Shown: in pieces, positions 1 to 7,338 of the stretch | Position numbering within the stretch: position 1 is the stretch's first letter | Layout of the letters: every line of letters starts with the position of its first letter | Assembly (NCBI RefSeq): GCF_004348995.1 | Contig: NZ_SMKQ01000072.1 | Coordinates: 1 to 37,160, forward strand | DNA length: 37,160 nt | DNA from: Nonomuraea terrae | Lineage (GTDB): Bacteria; Actinomycetota; Actinomycetes; Streptosporangiales; Streptosporangiaceae | Reading direction: 5' to 3' | Program-made: the position numbers and the translations under genes | Notes under the pieces: model-generated | Databases searched by the model: none | Seen by the model: the letters and a program-made list of their open reading frames with translations, nothing else | Told to the model about the DNA's origin: nothing

Positions 1-789
1 GTGGTCCATCGTGTCCGCCGGATTCTGCACCGGCCTCAACCCGGGTCTGTACGGCTGATGCCCTACCACGAGATCTTCGTCGGACTGGGCGTCCTCGTGG
101 CGTCCGTGGTGTTCGTACGGGAGGCCAGAAGGCGCGGGGCGCTCAACGAGCAGTCGCTCGTCGCGGTGGCCGGCGCGCTGGTCGGCGGAGCGATCGGGAT
201 GCGGCTGGCGGGCTGGCTGGAGACGCTCGATCCGCAGGACCTGTGGCTGTACGGCTCCCGCAGCATCCTCGGCGGCCTCACCGGCGCGTACGTCGGCGTG
301 CTCGTCGCAAAACGGATCATCGGCTACAAAGAGCGCACCGGCGACCTGTTCGCCCCCGCGGTGGCGCTCGGCATGGCGGTCGGGCGGATCGGCTGCCACC
401 TGACCGAGGCGCCCGGACGCCCCACCGACCTGCCGTGGGGCGTGCACGCCCCGCCCACCACCCCCGAATGCCCCGGCTGCCTGACCGGCCAGGCCATGCA
501 CCCGTCGTTCGTCTACGAGATCCTCTTCCAGCTCGCCGCCTTCGCCGCGCTCATGTGGGCGCGCCGGCGGCTCACCCAGCCGGGGGAGCTGTTCACGCTG
601 TACGTGGCCGCGTACGCGGTGTTCCGTTTCCTGGTCGAGTTCACGAGGGCCAACGAGACCGTCTGGCTCGACCTCACCCGCCCCCAGTGGTTCCTCATCC
701 CGGGAATGCTGCTGCTCACCGTCAGGCTCGGGTACGGCTGGCGGCGCGGCTACTACCAACCCCTCTTTCGGCGAAAGGTCATGACATGA
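1..789 (+). CDS. Lgt-like (prolipoprotein diacylglyceryl transferase family) membrane protein, 5' end uncertain
   Basis: A polytopic membrane protein of the Lgt family, which transfers diacylglyceryl from phosphatidylglycerol to lipoprotein cysteines. Family marks visible are a GRIG...E..GRPT..PWG stretch (about residues 127-144), a later HPSFVYE, and a YxxxRFxxEFxR block (about residues 205-215) near the C-terminus. It differs from true Lgt: the GNF part of the GRxGNF signature reads GCH and is one residue shorter, so the conserved Asn is missing. The reading frame is open to the window edge. ATG 58 is a possible start, but the residues just before it (PGSVRL) align with the usual Lgt N-terminus, so the gene may begin at or before base 1. 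Its stop overlaps the next start (ATGA). With a radical SAM partner, a role in modifying glycerolipids rather than lipoproteins is inferred. Confidence 0.8.
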   Translation: MVHRVRRILHRPQPGSVRLMPYHEIFVGLGVLVASVVFVREARRRGALNEQSLVAVAGALVGGAIGMRLAGWLETLDPQDLWLYGSRSILGGLTGAYVGVLVAKRIIGYKERTGDLFAPAVALGMAVGRIGCHLTEAPGRPTDLPWGVHAPPTTPECPGCLTGQAMHPSFVYEILFQLAAFAALMWARRRLTQPGELFTLYVAAYAVFRFLVEFTRANETVWLDLTRPQWFLIPGMLLLTVRLGYGWRRGYYQPLFRRKVMT

Positions 790-2321
790 GCGCAGGGATG
801 GGTCTGCGGGGCGACCGCATCCTCCGGTACGTCAACGCGTTCTGCCCCCAGTGTCACGGCGCCGACCTGGAGCAGGTCGAACGGCTGAGCGGCTACTTGG
901 CCGAGCGCGACGGCCGCGTGTGGCTGGAACGCGGCTGCCGCAAACACGGACTTATCCGCACTTTGTACGACGAAGATCCAGAAATCCTCGAATATCTGGA
1001 AGAGTGGACCGCCCCCACCAAGCGGCACCTCCCGGACCTCGCCGGCAACTACGATCCCATCCCCGCCGCCTACCTCCGCGGCCTGCCCGAGATGCAGACG
1101 CAGCACACCTGCATCCTCCTGGAGGACATCGCCGAGGCCTGCAACCTGCGCTGCCCCACCTGCTTCGCCGACAGCTCACCCGACCTCACGGGGATCGTCC
1201 CCGTGCGCGACATCCTCGCGAACGTCGACCAGCGCCTCGAACGCGAGAACGGCAAGCTCGACGTCCTCATGCTGAGCGGCGGCGAGCCCACCTTGCATCC
1301 CGAGCTCAAGACCCTCCTCGCCGAGCTCGCCGACCGCCCGGTCACCCGCATCCTGATCAACACCAACGGCGTCCTCGTCTCCCGCGACGACGCACTGCTC
1401 GACCTCCTCACCGAGCACCGCGAGCGCGTCGAGGTCTACCTCCAGTACGACGGAAGCGCCGACGCCTCCCGCCACCACCGCGGCGGCGACCTGACCCGTC
1501 TCAAGTCCGATGCCCTGCGCCGCCTGTCCGAGCGCGAGATCTTCACCACGCTCGTCATGACCACGGCCCAGGGCGTCAACGACGGCGAGATCGGCGACGT
1601 CGTACGCCTCGCCCTCGACACCCCGTACGTCGGGGGTGTGTCGCTGCAGCCGCAGTTCGGCTCGGGCAGGTCGGGGGCGATCGACCCGATGGACCGTCTC
1701 ACCCACACCGGCGTGCTCAAGCGCCTCGGCCCGCAGACCGGCGGCCTGGTGACCTGGCGCGACCTGACCGCCCTGCCCTGCTCCCACCCGCACTGCTGCT
1801 CGGTCGGCTACCTCATCCGCGACGACGGCGGGCAGTGGCGCTCGCTCACCGGGTTGATCGGCCACGACCGCCTCAAAGAGCACCTGGGCCTGGTCTCCAA
1901 CCGCATCGCCGACAGCGAGATCCCGCGCGAGCTGCGCCTGGCCGTCCAGGAGTCACTGCTCGGGCTGCTGTCGGAACAGTCGTCGCTGTCGCACCCGCAG
2001 ATCGGCGACCTGTGGCGGACGATCTGCGAGAACTGCGACCTCGGCGTCTCCACCCTGCTCACCCTCGCCTCTGCGGCCCTGCCGGGCCGCAGGAAGAAGC
2101 TTCGGCGGATGCTGGGCGAGCGGGTGGTGCGCCTGACGATCAAGCCGTTCATGGACGTCTCCACGATGATCGAGGAACGTCTCACGCAATGCTGCGTGCA
2201 CGTCGGCACGCGGGCGGAGCAGGACCAGTGCGCGCCGTTCTGCGCCGTACAGGCCTGGCCGCAACTGTCCCGCCAGCGTCTGTCGGCGGTGGCCGCGGAG
2301 CCGGGAAGGGTGATCGCATGA
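786..2321 (+). CDS. Radical SAM protein, tetraether synthase (Tes)/MJ0619-like (COG1964 type)
   Basis: 511 aa. The radical SAM cluster motif is C119-x3-C123-x2-C126 (CNLRCPTC), followed by SGGEP at 164-168. The N-terminus has CPQC (20-23) and C51 followed by KHG, like the metal-binding head of the archaeal MJ0619/Tes family. The C-terminal third is cysteine-rich: C332, C337, C338, C414, C417, C469, C470, C482 and C486, with an FMD motif (455-457) and a CCVHV...C..FC tail, as expected for auxiliary iron-sulfur clusters. In archaea, Tes joins two lipid alkyl chains by carbon-carbon bond formation; MJ0619 relatives are methylases. Whether this protein couples or methylates lipids cannot be told from sequence. 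Starts in an ATGA overlap with the Lgt-like gene and ends in an ATGA overlap with the next, so the three are translationally coupled. Confidence 0.85.
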   Translation: MSAGMGLRGDRILRYVNAFCPQCHGADLEQVERLSGYLAERDGRVWLERGCRKHGLIRTLYDEDPEILEYLEEWTAPTKRHLPDLAGNYDPIPAAYLRGLPEMQTQHTCILLEDIAEACNLRCPTCFADSSPDLTGIVPVRDILANVDQRLERENGKLDVLMLSGGEPTLHPELKTLLAELADRPVTRILINTNGVLVSRDDALLDLLTEHRERVEVYLQYDGSADASRHHRGGDLTRLKSDALRRLSEREIFTTLVMTTAQGVNDGEIGDVVRLALDTPYVGGVSLQPQFGSGRSGAIDPMDRLTHTGVLKRLGPQTGGLVTWRDLTALPCSHPHCCSVGYLIRDDGGQWRSLTGLIGHDRLKEHLGLVSNRIADSEIPRELRLAVQESLLGLLSEQSSLSHPQIGDLWRTICENCDLGVSTLLTLASAALPGRRKKLRRMLGERVVRLTIKPFMDVSTMIEERLTQCCVHVGTRAEQDQCAPFCAVQAWPQLSRQRLSAVAAEPGRVIA

Positions 2322-2554
2322 AGCAGGAGCCGTACGACCCGCTGCGGTTGTGCGTGTACGCGACTGTCGCGCTGCTCGCCTGGCTGCTGGGGCCGTGGGC
2401 GGTGCTCGGGTTCGCGGCGCTGGGATTCGCGGGGTACTGGAAGGCGCGGCGAGCCGGACTGTCCCGGAGCAAGTGCTTTCTCCGGGACACCCGGCTCGTG
2501 CTGGCCTACCTCGGACTCATCGGCCTGGCGGCGCTCGCCGCGATCATCCTGTGA
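2318..2554 (+). CDS. Small two-helix membrane protein of the radical SAM operon
   Basis: 78 aa with two hydrophobic segments, about residues 12-40 and 60-78, separated by a basic stretch (KARRAGLSRSK) that should face the cytoplasm. It begins inside the stop codon of the radical SAM gene (ATGA), so it is almost certainly co-translated with it. I do not recognise a family. A role as membrane anchor, adaptor or substrate-presenting subunit for the radical SAM enzyme is inference from position only. Confidence 0.7.
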   Translation: MKQEPYDPLRLCVYATVALLAWLLGPWAVLGFAALGFAGYWKARRAGLSRSKCFLRDTRLVLAYLGLIGLAALAAIIL

Positions 2555-2599
2555 CGGCCGCCGGCCGCCACGCGCCTTGACTCGCTGACCCCGGCCATC

Positions 2600-2775
2600 G
2601 CCCCTTTGCCCAGGTCGTACACCACGGCCGCCGGCGAAGGCCCCTGCGTGTACACGCTGAGCGGCAACCGGCGCCGACCGCGTCCTCCATGTCGCCGGAC
2701 GTAGCCGTACCGGAGAAGCGCGTCGCCCCGGGTCTGGGCGAGCTCGTCGAATACCTCCACGAGCCCAGGGGTCAC
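2600..2775 (-). pseudogene. Sigma-factor N-terminal fragment with frameshift
   Basis: On the minus strand a short stretch reads FDELAQTRGDALLRYGYV, closely matching FEDFVRARGSALLRYGYV of the intact SigE-type factor encoded at 4547-5053. A shift to the next frame gives SGDMEDAV, matching the following TGNADDAA of the intact protein. After that the similarity is lost. This is best read as a broken duplicate of a SigE-family sigma gene. The lower boundary is approximate. Confidence 0.5.
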
Positions 2776-2808
2776 GTGACGCCGGCCTCTGCCGCACGCC
2801 GGAGAGAT

Positions 2809-3267
2809 TTATTCGGCGGGAACGTACAGGACGAGCGTCTCGGCGATGCAGGCGGCGCGCCTCTCGCCCTCGATCTCGACGGTCATCTTGAGGTTGGACA
2901 GGTAGCCGGCAGGAGTGCCCTTGACGTCGGTCAGCTCGCCCACGGCCCTGATGCGCGCGCCGACCGGCACCGGCCTCGGGAAACGGACCTTGTTCAGGCC
3001 GAAGTTGACGCCCATGGCGATGCCCTCGACCTTGACCAGCGAGAACATGAGCGCCGGCAGCAACGACAGCGTCAGGTACCCGTGGGCGACAGTGCCGCCG
3101 AACGGGCCCTCCTTGGCGCGGTCCACGTCGACGTGGATCCACTGGTGGTCGTCGGTGGCGTCGGCGAACAGGTTGACCTGCTCCTGGGTGACGGTGCGCC
3201 ACTCGGTCGGGCCGAACGTCTCGCCGACGGCCGCCTTGAGCTCCTGAACATTCGCGAAGGTCCGCAT
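2809..3267 (-). CDS. MaoC-like hydratase (hotdog fold)
   Basis: 152 aa, a single hotdog domain of the MaoC/(R)-specific enoyl-CoA hydratase family, which adds water to trans-2-enoyl-CoA. The catalytic Asp-x4-His pair is visible as D40 and H45 in ATDDHQWIHVD, followed by the conserved HGYLTLSL stretch (62-69). The length is normal for single-domain MaoC. It lies 11 bp downstream of the sigma-partner gene on the same strand and could be read through from it, but no functional link is evident. The substrate cannot be assigned. Confidence 0.85.
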   Translation of the reverse strand: MRTFANVQELKAAVGETFGPTEWRTVTQEQVNLFADATDDHQWIHVDVDRAKEGPFGGTVAHGYLTLSLLPALMFSLVKVEGIAMGVNFGLNKVRFPRPVPVGARIRAVGELTDVKGTPAGYLSNLKMTVEIEGERRAACIAETLVLYVPAE

Positions 3268-3278
3268 GGCCGGAAACG

Positions 3279-4550
3279 CTATTGCGCGGGCGGGACGGCT
3301 GCCAAGTTCAGGACCCCCAGCGTGCCGCGCTCGTTCTCCCAGTAGAGGATCGAGCCGGATCCCGGGGCGCCGCCGTCGGCGAACCAGGCGCCGTCGACCG
3401 CGTCGATCGAGGCGACCTTTCCGGTGGCGATGTCGTAGACGCCGCCGCCGACGTACACGAACCTGTCGAGCGCCGGAGCCTGGGCCAAGGTCTTCGAGAC
3501 GCCCAGGGCGTCGAGGCGGGTCACGGCTGTGCCGTCGAAGCGCTGGAGGAAGCCGCCCTTGTCGTCGTGTCCCGTGCACCAGGTGCGGGCGCACCGCAGC
3601 CCTTTCGCACCCGGCGGCACGGCCACCGCCGTCTTCGTGCCGCCGTCCAGGTCGGCGATCAGCGTCTGGTTGCGGACGCTCGGGCCGGGGTCGGCGGCCA
3701 CGTCGCCGGCCACGGGCCAGTCGACGAGGTGCAGGCCGTCGCTGCCGGGCAGCCTCTGCGGGGTGCCGCCCGCGAGGGGCATGCGCCACACGCCGCCACG
3801 GGAGCGTTCCGACCACGTGACGTGGTCGCCGTCGACCTGCATCATGTCGATGTCGGTCCCCGGGCCGCTGAACGTGGCGAGCAGTTTCGCCTCGCCGGGC
3901 AGCGGGGCCGTCCAGATCTGCCGGAAGCCCGTGCCGTCCTTCTCGCTGTACGAGGTCCAGACGAGGTTCTCGGCGTCGGCTGCGGCGACCTGGACGAGTG
4001 GACCGTTCATCTCGTCGGTCCGAGGCGTCGTGACCTCGCGGGTCTCGCCCGTGACGGAGTCGTACACCTCCAGCCGGCTGCTCTTCTCGCCCGGCCCGGA
4101 CGCGACGAGCAGCACCTCCGAGGTGCTGATCCCCATGATCGGACGGCGCGTCCGGCCGTCGGCGTCCCGCGCCGGCATCGAGAGGTACGCCCCCGGCCAG
4201 AGCTCCTCCACGGGCACGGACGCGGTAGGCGGCGGCACGGTGCCGACCGGCTGCGGAGGCGGTGTCACCGTGACGGTGGGCGGTGACCCGACACCGGTCG
4301 GCGGCGGCACCAGCGGTGACCGGGTCGCGAGGAAGGCCGGGGCCACCGAGTCGACCTCGGCCGGGCCCCACACGACGGCCCTGACCCCCATGCCCAGCAC
4401 GACCACCGCCGCTGCGGCGGCCAGTGCGCTCACCCGCTGGCGGTTCCTGCGCCGCCTGCGGCGCGCGACCGCCGCGAGCAGGCTCTCGTCGCCGGGAGCG
4501 CGGTCGGCCGCCGACCGCAGCGCCCCGACCAGTTCGTCCTCTGTCCTCAC
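3279..4550 (-). CDS. Membrane-anchored beta-propeller-like partner of SigE-type sigma factor
   Basis: 423 aa. A short N-terminal cytoplasmic part with a basic run (RRRRRRNRQR, about 30-39) precedes one transmembrane segment (about 40-60). A Pro/Thr/Val-rich linker and a long extracytoplasmic domain follow, with repeated W-x-A and D-G turns like a TolB/WD-type propeller. GTG 4550 overlaps the stop of the sigma gene (GTGA), with AGGGGA just upstream as ribosome binding site. Such coupled genes usually encode a regulator or sensor for the upstream sigma factor. No zinc anti-sigma HxxxCxxC motif is seen, so anti-sigma activity is inferred from position and topology alone. Confidence 0.7.
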   Translation of the reverse strand: MRTEDELVGALRSAADRAPGDESLLAAVARRRRRRNRQRVSALAAAAAVVVLGMGVRAVVWGPAEVDSVAPAFLATRSPLVPPPTGVGSPPTVTVTPPPQPVGTVPPPTASVPVEELWPGAYLSMPARDADGRTRRPIMGISTSEVLLVASGPGEKSSRLEVYDSVTGETREVTTPRTDEMNGPLVQVAAADAENLVWTSYSEKDGTGFRQIWTAPLPGEAKLLATFSGPGTDIDMMQVDGDHVTWSERSRGGVWRMPLAGGTPQRLPGSDGLHLVDWPVAGDVAADPGPSVRNQTLIADLDGGTKTAVAVPPGAKGLRCARTWCTGHDDKGGFLQRFDGTAVTRLDALGVSKTLAQAPALDRFVYVGGGVYDIATGKVASIDAVDGAWFADGGAPGSGSILYWENERGTLGVLNLAAVPPAQ

Positions 4551-5053
4551 GTCCGTCCCCTTTCGAACACCGCAGGCTTGACGCGCAACGCGTTGAGCGC
4601 GTGGAACGCCTGGCTGCGTACCGTTCCGCGGGAGATGCCGAGGATCTGCGCGATCTCCTGGTCCGGCAGGTCCTCGTAGTAGCGCAGCACGATCACGGCG
4701 CGCTGCCCGCGCGGCAGCGCGGCCAGCTCCTTCCACAACTCGCCGAACGCGTGCTCGTCGGTGTAGGAGCCCTCAGGAACGTCGTCCGTCAGGTGCTCCC
4801 TGCGCCGCCTGCGCCACCAGCTGACGTGCTGCCTGGCCATGATCGTGCGTACGTACGACTCGGGGTTGTCCTTGTTGCGGACCCGCCGCCAGGCGTCGCT
4901 CAGCTTGAGCAGCGCCTCCTGCACCAGGTCGGCCGCGTCGTCGGCGTTGCCGGTGAGCACGTAGCCGTACCGGAGCAGCGCCGAGCCGCGCGCCCGCACG
5001 AAATCCTCGAACTCCACATCACCGAGACGCTCGGCGGAGCCGGGCTGTTGCAA
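4547..5053 (-). CDS. SigE-family ECF RNA polymerase sigma factor
   Basis: 168 aa. Sigma region 2 is seen as RARGSALLRYGYVLTG and DAADLVQEALLKL. Region 4 is the helix-turn-helix around LPRGQRAVIVLRYYEDL and QEIAQILGISRGTVRS. This is the short SigE-family type common in actinomycetes. The longest frame starts at an unusual TTG (5053). GTG at 5017 gives a protein beginning VEFEDFVRARG, which fits the family better, but neither start has a convincing ribosome binding site. It is co-translated with the membrane protein at 3279-4550. A broken copy of the same type of gene lies about 2 kb away at 2600-2775. Confidence 0.9.
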   Translation of the reverse strand: MQQPGSAERLGDVEFEDFVRARGSALLRYGYVLTGNADDAADLVQEALLKLSDAWRRVRNKDNPESYVRTIMARQHVSWWRRRRREHLTDDVPEGSYTDEHAFGELWKELAALPRGQRAVIVLRYYEDLPDQEIAQILGISRGTVRSQAFHALNALRVKPAVFERGRT

Positions 5054-5081
5054 AGATCTTTACCCGAAAACATCGCATGGG

Positions 5082-5123
5082 TGTTCGAGTCCGCGCTACA
5101 GTCGTAGGCGTCCGACTCGAACA
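5082..5123. repeat. 10-bp perfect inverted repeat upstream of AAA ATPase
   Basis: TGTTCGAGTC at 5082-5091 is mirrored perfectly by GACTCGAACA at 5114-5123 with a 22-bp spacer. It lies between the divergent sigma-factor gene and the ATPase gene, a position suited to an operator or leader structure. Function is not known. Confidence 0.5.
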
Positions 5124-5251
5124 AGGGTTCGGCCTGGTGGAGAGGGGTGTGTTCGATGACGGTGCTCGCGACCGCCCCTGCTCGGACACGCCGTAGCGCT
5201 TTCTTCCCAAATCTAAGACGGCCGCTATATCCGGCAATAGAGTCGCAGAGC

Positions 5252-6433
5252 GTGGACCCTGTGCGCAATCCTTATGCCCCCGGCGCCGGGCAGCGTCCGC
5301 CGGAGCTCGCCGGGCGCGATCGTGAGCTGCAGCAGTTCGAGGTCGTGCTGGAGCGGGTGGCCCGTGGCCGTCCCGAGCGCAGCATGGTCGTGACCGGGCT
5401 GCGCGGCGTCGGCAAGACCGTCCTGCTCAACACGTTCAAGTCCATGGCCATGCAGCGGCTGTGGGGCACGGGCAAGATCGAGGCCCGGCCCGACCAGTCG
5501 ATCAGGCGTCCCGTGGCTGCGGCGCTCCACATGGCCATCCGTGAGCTCGCCCCCCGCCACCGCGCTCCCGAGCGCATCGAGGAGTTCCTCGGGGTGCTCA
5601 AGGCGTTCGCCATGCGCGATCCGGCGGCGGCCAAGGGCACCTCCCACTGGTCGCCCGGCATCGAGGTGCCCGCCAGCCGCGGGCGCGCCGACTCCGGCGA
5701 CCTGGAGATCGACCTCACCGAGCTGTTCGTCGACGCCGCCGCCGTCGCCACCGACCTGGCCGTCGGCATCGCCCTGTTCATCGACGAGATGCAGGACGTC
5801 CCGCCCGCCGACGTCTCCGCGCTCTGCGCCGCCTGCCACGAGCTGTCGCAGACCGGCGGGCCGCTGATCGTGGTGGGCGCCGGGCTGCCACACCTGCCGA
5901 GCGTCCTGTCGGCCAGCAAGAGCTACTCCGAGCGGCTCTTCCGCTACGCCCGCATCGACAAGCTCGACCGGGAGGCGGCCGACCTCGCGCTGATCCTGCC
6001 GGCGCGCGAGGAGGACGTCGAGTTCACCCGGGAGGCGCTCGACGCCCTCTACGAGGCGGCCGACGGCTACCCCTACTTCGTGCAGGCGTACGGCAAGGTC
6101 GCCTGGGACCTTGCGCCGCGCACGCCGATCACCATCGAAGACGTCAAGGTCTCCGCGCCGGAGGCCGAGCAGGAGCTCGCCGTCGGGTTCTTCGGCAGCC
6201 GCTACGAGCGGGCCACCCCGGCCGAGCGCGACTACATGCACGCCATGGCCCAGATCGGCGACGAGCCGGTCCCGACCTCCGAGGTGGCCGACGCCCTCGG
6301 GCGCAAGCCGTCCAGCCTCTCACCCGCCCGCGACAGCCTCATCAAGAAAGGGCTCATCTACAGCGCCGAGCGTGGCCTGATCGCGTTCACGGTGCCGCAT
6401 TTCGGGAAATTCCTGCGCGCTCAGCCCGTCTGA
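5252..6433 (+). CDS. AAA/Orc1-type ATPase with C-terminal winged helix
   Basis: About 393 aa from GTG 5252. Walker A is GLRGVGKT (49-56), and Walker B is the ALFIDEMQDV stretch. After the ATPase core comes a lid region, and the last 70 residues look like a winged-helix domain (VPTSEVADALG ... SPARDSLIKKGLIY). This is the architecture of archaeal Orc1/Cdc6-like and STAND-type ATPases found as single genes in actinomycetes, usually with unknown role. The frame is open back to 5147, but a start at 5252 just before NPYAPGAGQRPPELAGRDREL matches how relatives usually begin. No strong ribosome binding site is visible. It is followed by a strong hairpin. Confidence 0.8.
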   Translation: MDPVRNPYAPGAGQRPPELAGRDRELQQFEVVLERVARGRPERSMVVTGLRGVGKTVLLNTFKSMAMQRLWGTGKIEARPDQSIRRPVAAALHMAIRELAPRHRAPERIEEFLGVLKAFAMRDPAAAKGTSHWSPGIEVPASRGRADSGDLEIDLTELFVDAAAVATDLAVGIALFIDEMQDVPPADVSALCAACHELSQTGGPLIVVGAGLPHLPSVLSASKSYSERLFRYARIDKLDREAADLALILPAREEDVEFTREALDALYEAADGYPYFVQAYGKVAWDLAPRTPITIEDVKVSAPEAEQELAVGFFGSRYERATPAERDYMHAMAQIGDEPVPTSEVADALGRKPSSLSPARDSLIKKGLIYSAERGLIAFTVPHFGKFLRAQPV

Positions 6434-6448
6434 GCGGTGCCCCTAGAC

Positions 6449-6492
6449 CTCTATTGGGCTGTCTAGTGGGGAAGCTAGACAGCCCAATAGAG
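6449..6492. terminator. Perfect 18-bp hairpin between convergent genes
   Basis: The arms 6449-6466 and 6475-6492 are exact reverse complements of 18 bp (starting CTCTATTGGGCTG) around an 8-base loop. It sits just after the ATPase stop and before the end of the opposing MauE-like gene, so it can end transcription from both sides. It is AT-richer than its surroundings. Confidence 0.85.
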
Positions 6493-6518
6493 CTGTATCG
6501 CGCTGCCTGTCGATCGAA

Positions 6519-6548
6519 GTATCGGCCTGTCTAGCGTCAGGCCGATAC
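6519..6548. terminator. 11-bp hairpin at the 3' end of the MauE-like gene
   Basis: GTATCGGCCTG at 6519-6529 pairs with CAGGCCGATAC at 6538-6548, with an 8-base loop. The right arm overlaps the stop codon and the last codons of the minus-strand MauE-like gene. Together with the 6449-6492 hairpin it forms a tandem pair of stem-loops. Confidence 0.65.
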
Positions 6549-7331
6549 GGACGTATATTGCGGCAGAGACCCGCTGTCCGCCCCGCCGACCACCGCGACC
6601 CGCACCGCCGGGCGCCGCCCGCTCAGGTAGACGGCGAAGACCACCTCGTCCTCGTCGCGGTTGCGGAAGGCGAAGAACCGCCAGCACAGCTCGCGCCAGC
6701 TGTCGTACGGCTCGGTGGTGGCCAGCTCGGCCTGGTAGGCCCGCCAGGTGCCACTTGAACGCAGCCTGGCCAGCGTCACCGACTCGGCCGGCCCCGGCCG
6801 CTGCTCGCACGGCGCGCGGTAACGCAGCCGGTCGACCAGCTCCTCGATCTCGGGCGACAGCAGGGCGAGCAGCGCCATCCCGGCGGCCACGTACATCCAC
6901 GAGGGGCGCATGACGGCCGCCCACCCGGTCACCGGCGCCCACACCGTCATCAGGGCCATCCCGGTCAGCACGACCGTCCTGCCGATCGACCGCACGCCGA
7001 CGGGCGCCGAGCTCACCTCGCCGAAGCAGCCGCAGCCCGCGTCGGGCCGCCGCCTGCGCAGCTCCAGCAGCACGTACGTGGACATCGCGAAGAACGCGAC
7101 CGTCCCCCACCGGAAGAGCGGATGTGTCGTCACCAGCAGCCCGGCCGCCAGCGCCAGCTCGCCGACCGCACACGCCAGCAACGCCGGGACCTGCATGCGC
7201 CCCAGCACCAGCACCGCCGGTCCGAGGCGCGACAGCGCGCCGGGCTCGCGCCCGGACACGACGGTGGACACCTTGGCGATCGTGCCGAGGACGAGCAGCA
7301 CGATCAGAAGCGGGAGCTGCGAGGTCAGCAC
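6537..7331 (-). CDS. MauE/DoxX-like membrane protein with CGC redox motif
   Basis: 264 aa. The N-terminal half has four to five hydrophobic segments (about 5-24, 45-67, 74-91, 117-135 and 143-160) as in the MauE family, whose best-known member is needed for methylamine dehydrogenase disulfide formation. Between segments 3 and 4 lies C100-G-C102-FGE, the usual short redox motif of this group. The C-terminal 100 residues are soluble and charged, longer than in plain MauE proteins, and I do not recognise them. The gene begins 7 bp after the stop of the cysteine-rich RlpA-like gene, so the two form an operon. A role in oxidising the partner's cysteines is inferred. Confidence 0.75.
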   Translation of the reverse strand: MLTSQLPLLIVLLVLGTIAKVSTVVSGREPGALSRLGPAVLVLGRMQVPALLACAVGELALAAGLLVTTHPLFRWGTVAFFAMSTYVLLELRRRRPDAGCGCFGEVSSAPVGVRSIGRTVVLTGMALMTVWAPVTGWAAVMRPSWMYVAAGMALLALLSPEIEELVDRLRYRAPCEQRPGPAESVTLARLRSSGTWRAYQAELATTEPYDSWRELCWRFFAFRNRDEDEVVFAVYLSGRRPAVRVAVVGGADSGSLPQYTSVSA

Positions 7332-7338
7332 GCGCGTG

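Noticed and set aside
243..785. N-terminal extension of the radical SAM frame through the Lgt-like gene
   Set aside because: The extension is Arg/Pro-rich shadow sequence. The ATGA-coupled start at 786 gives a protein of the expected family length with the Cys head at residue 20.
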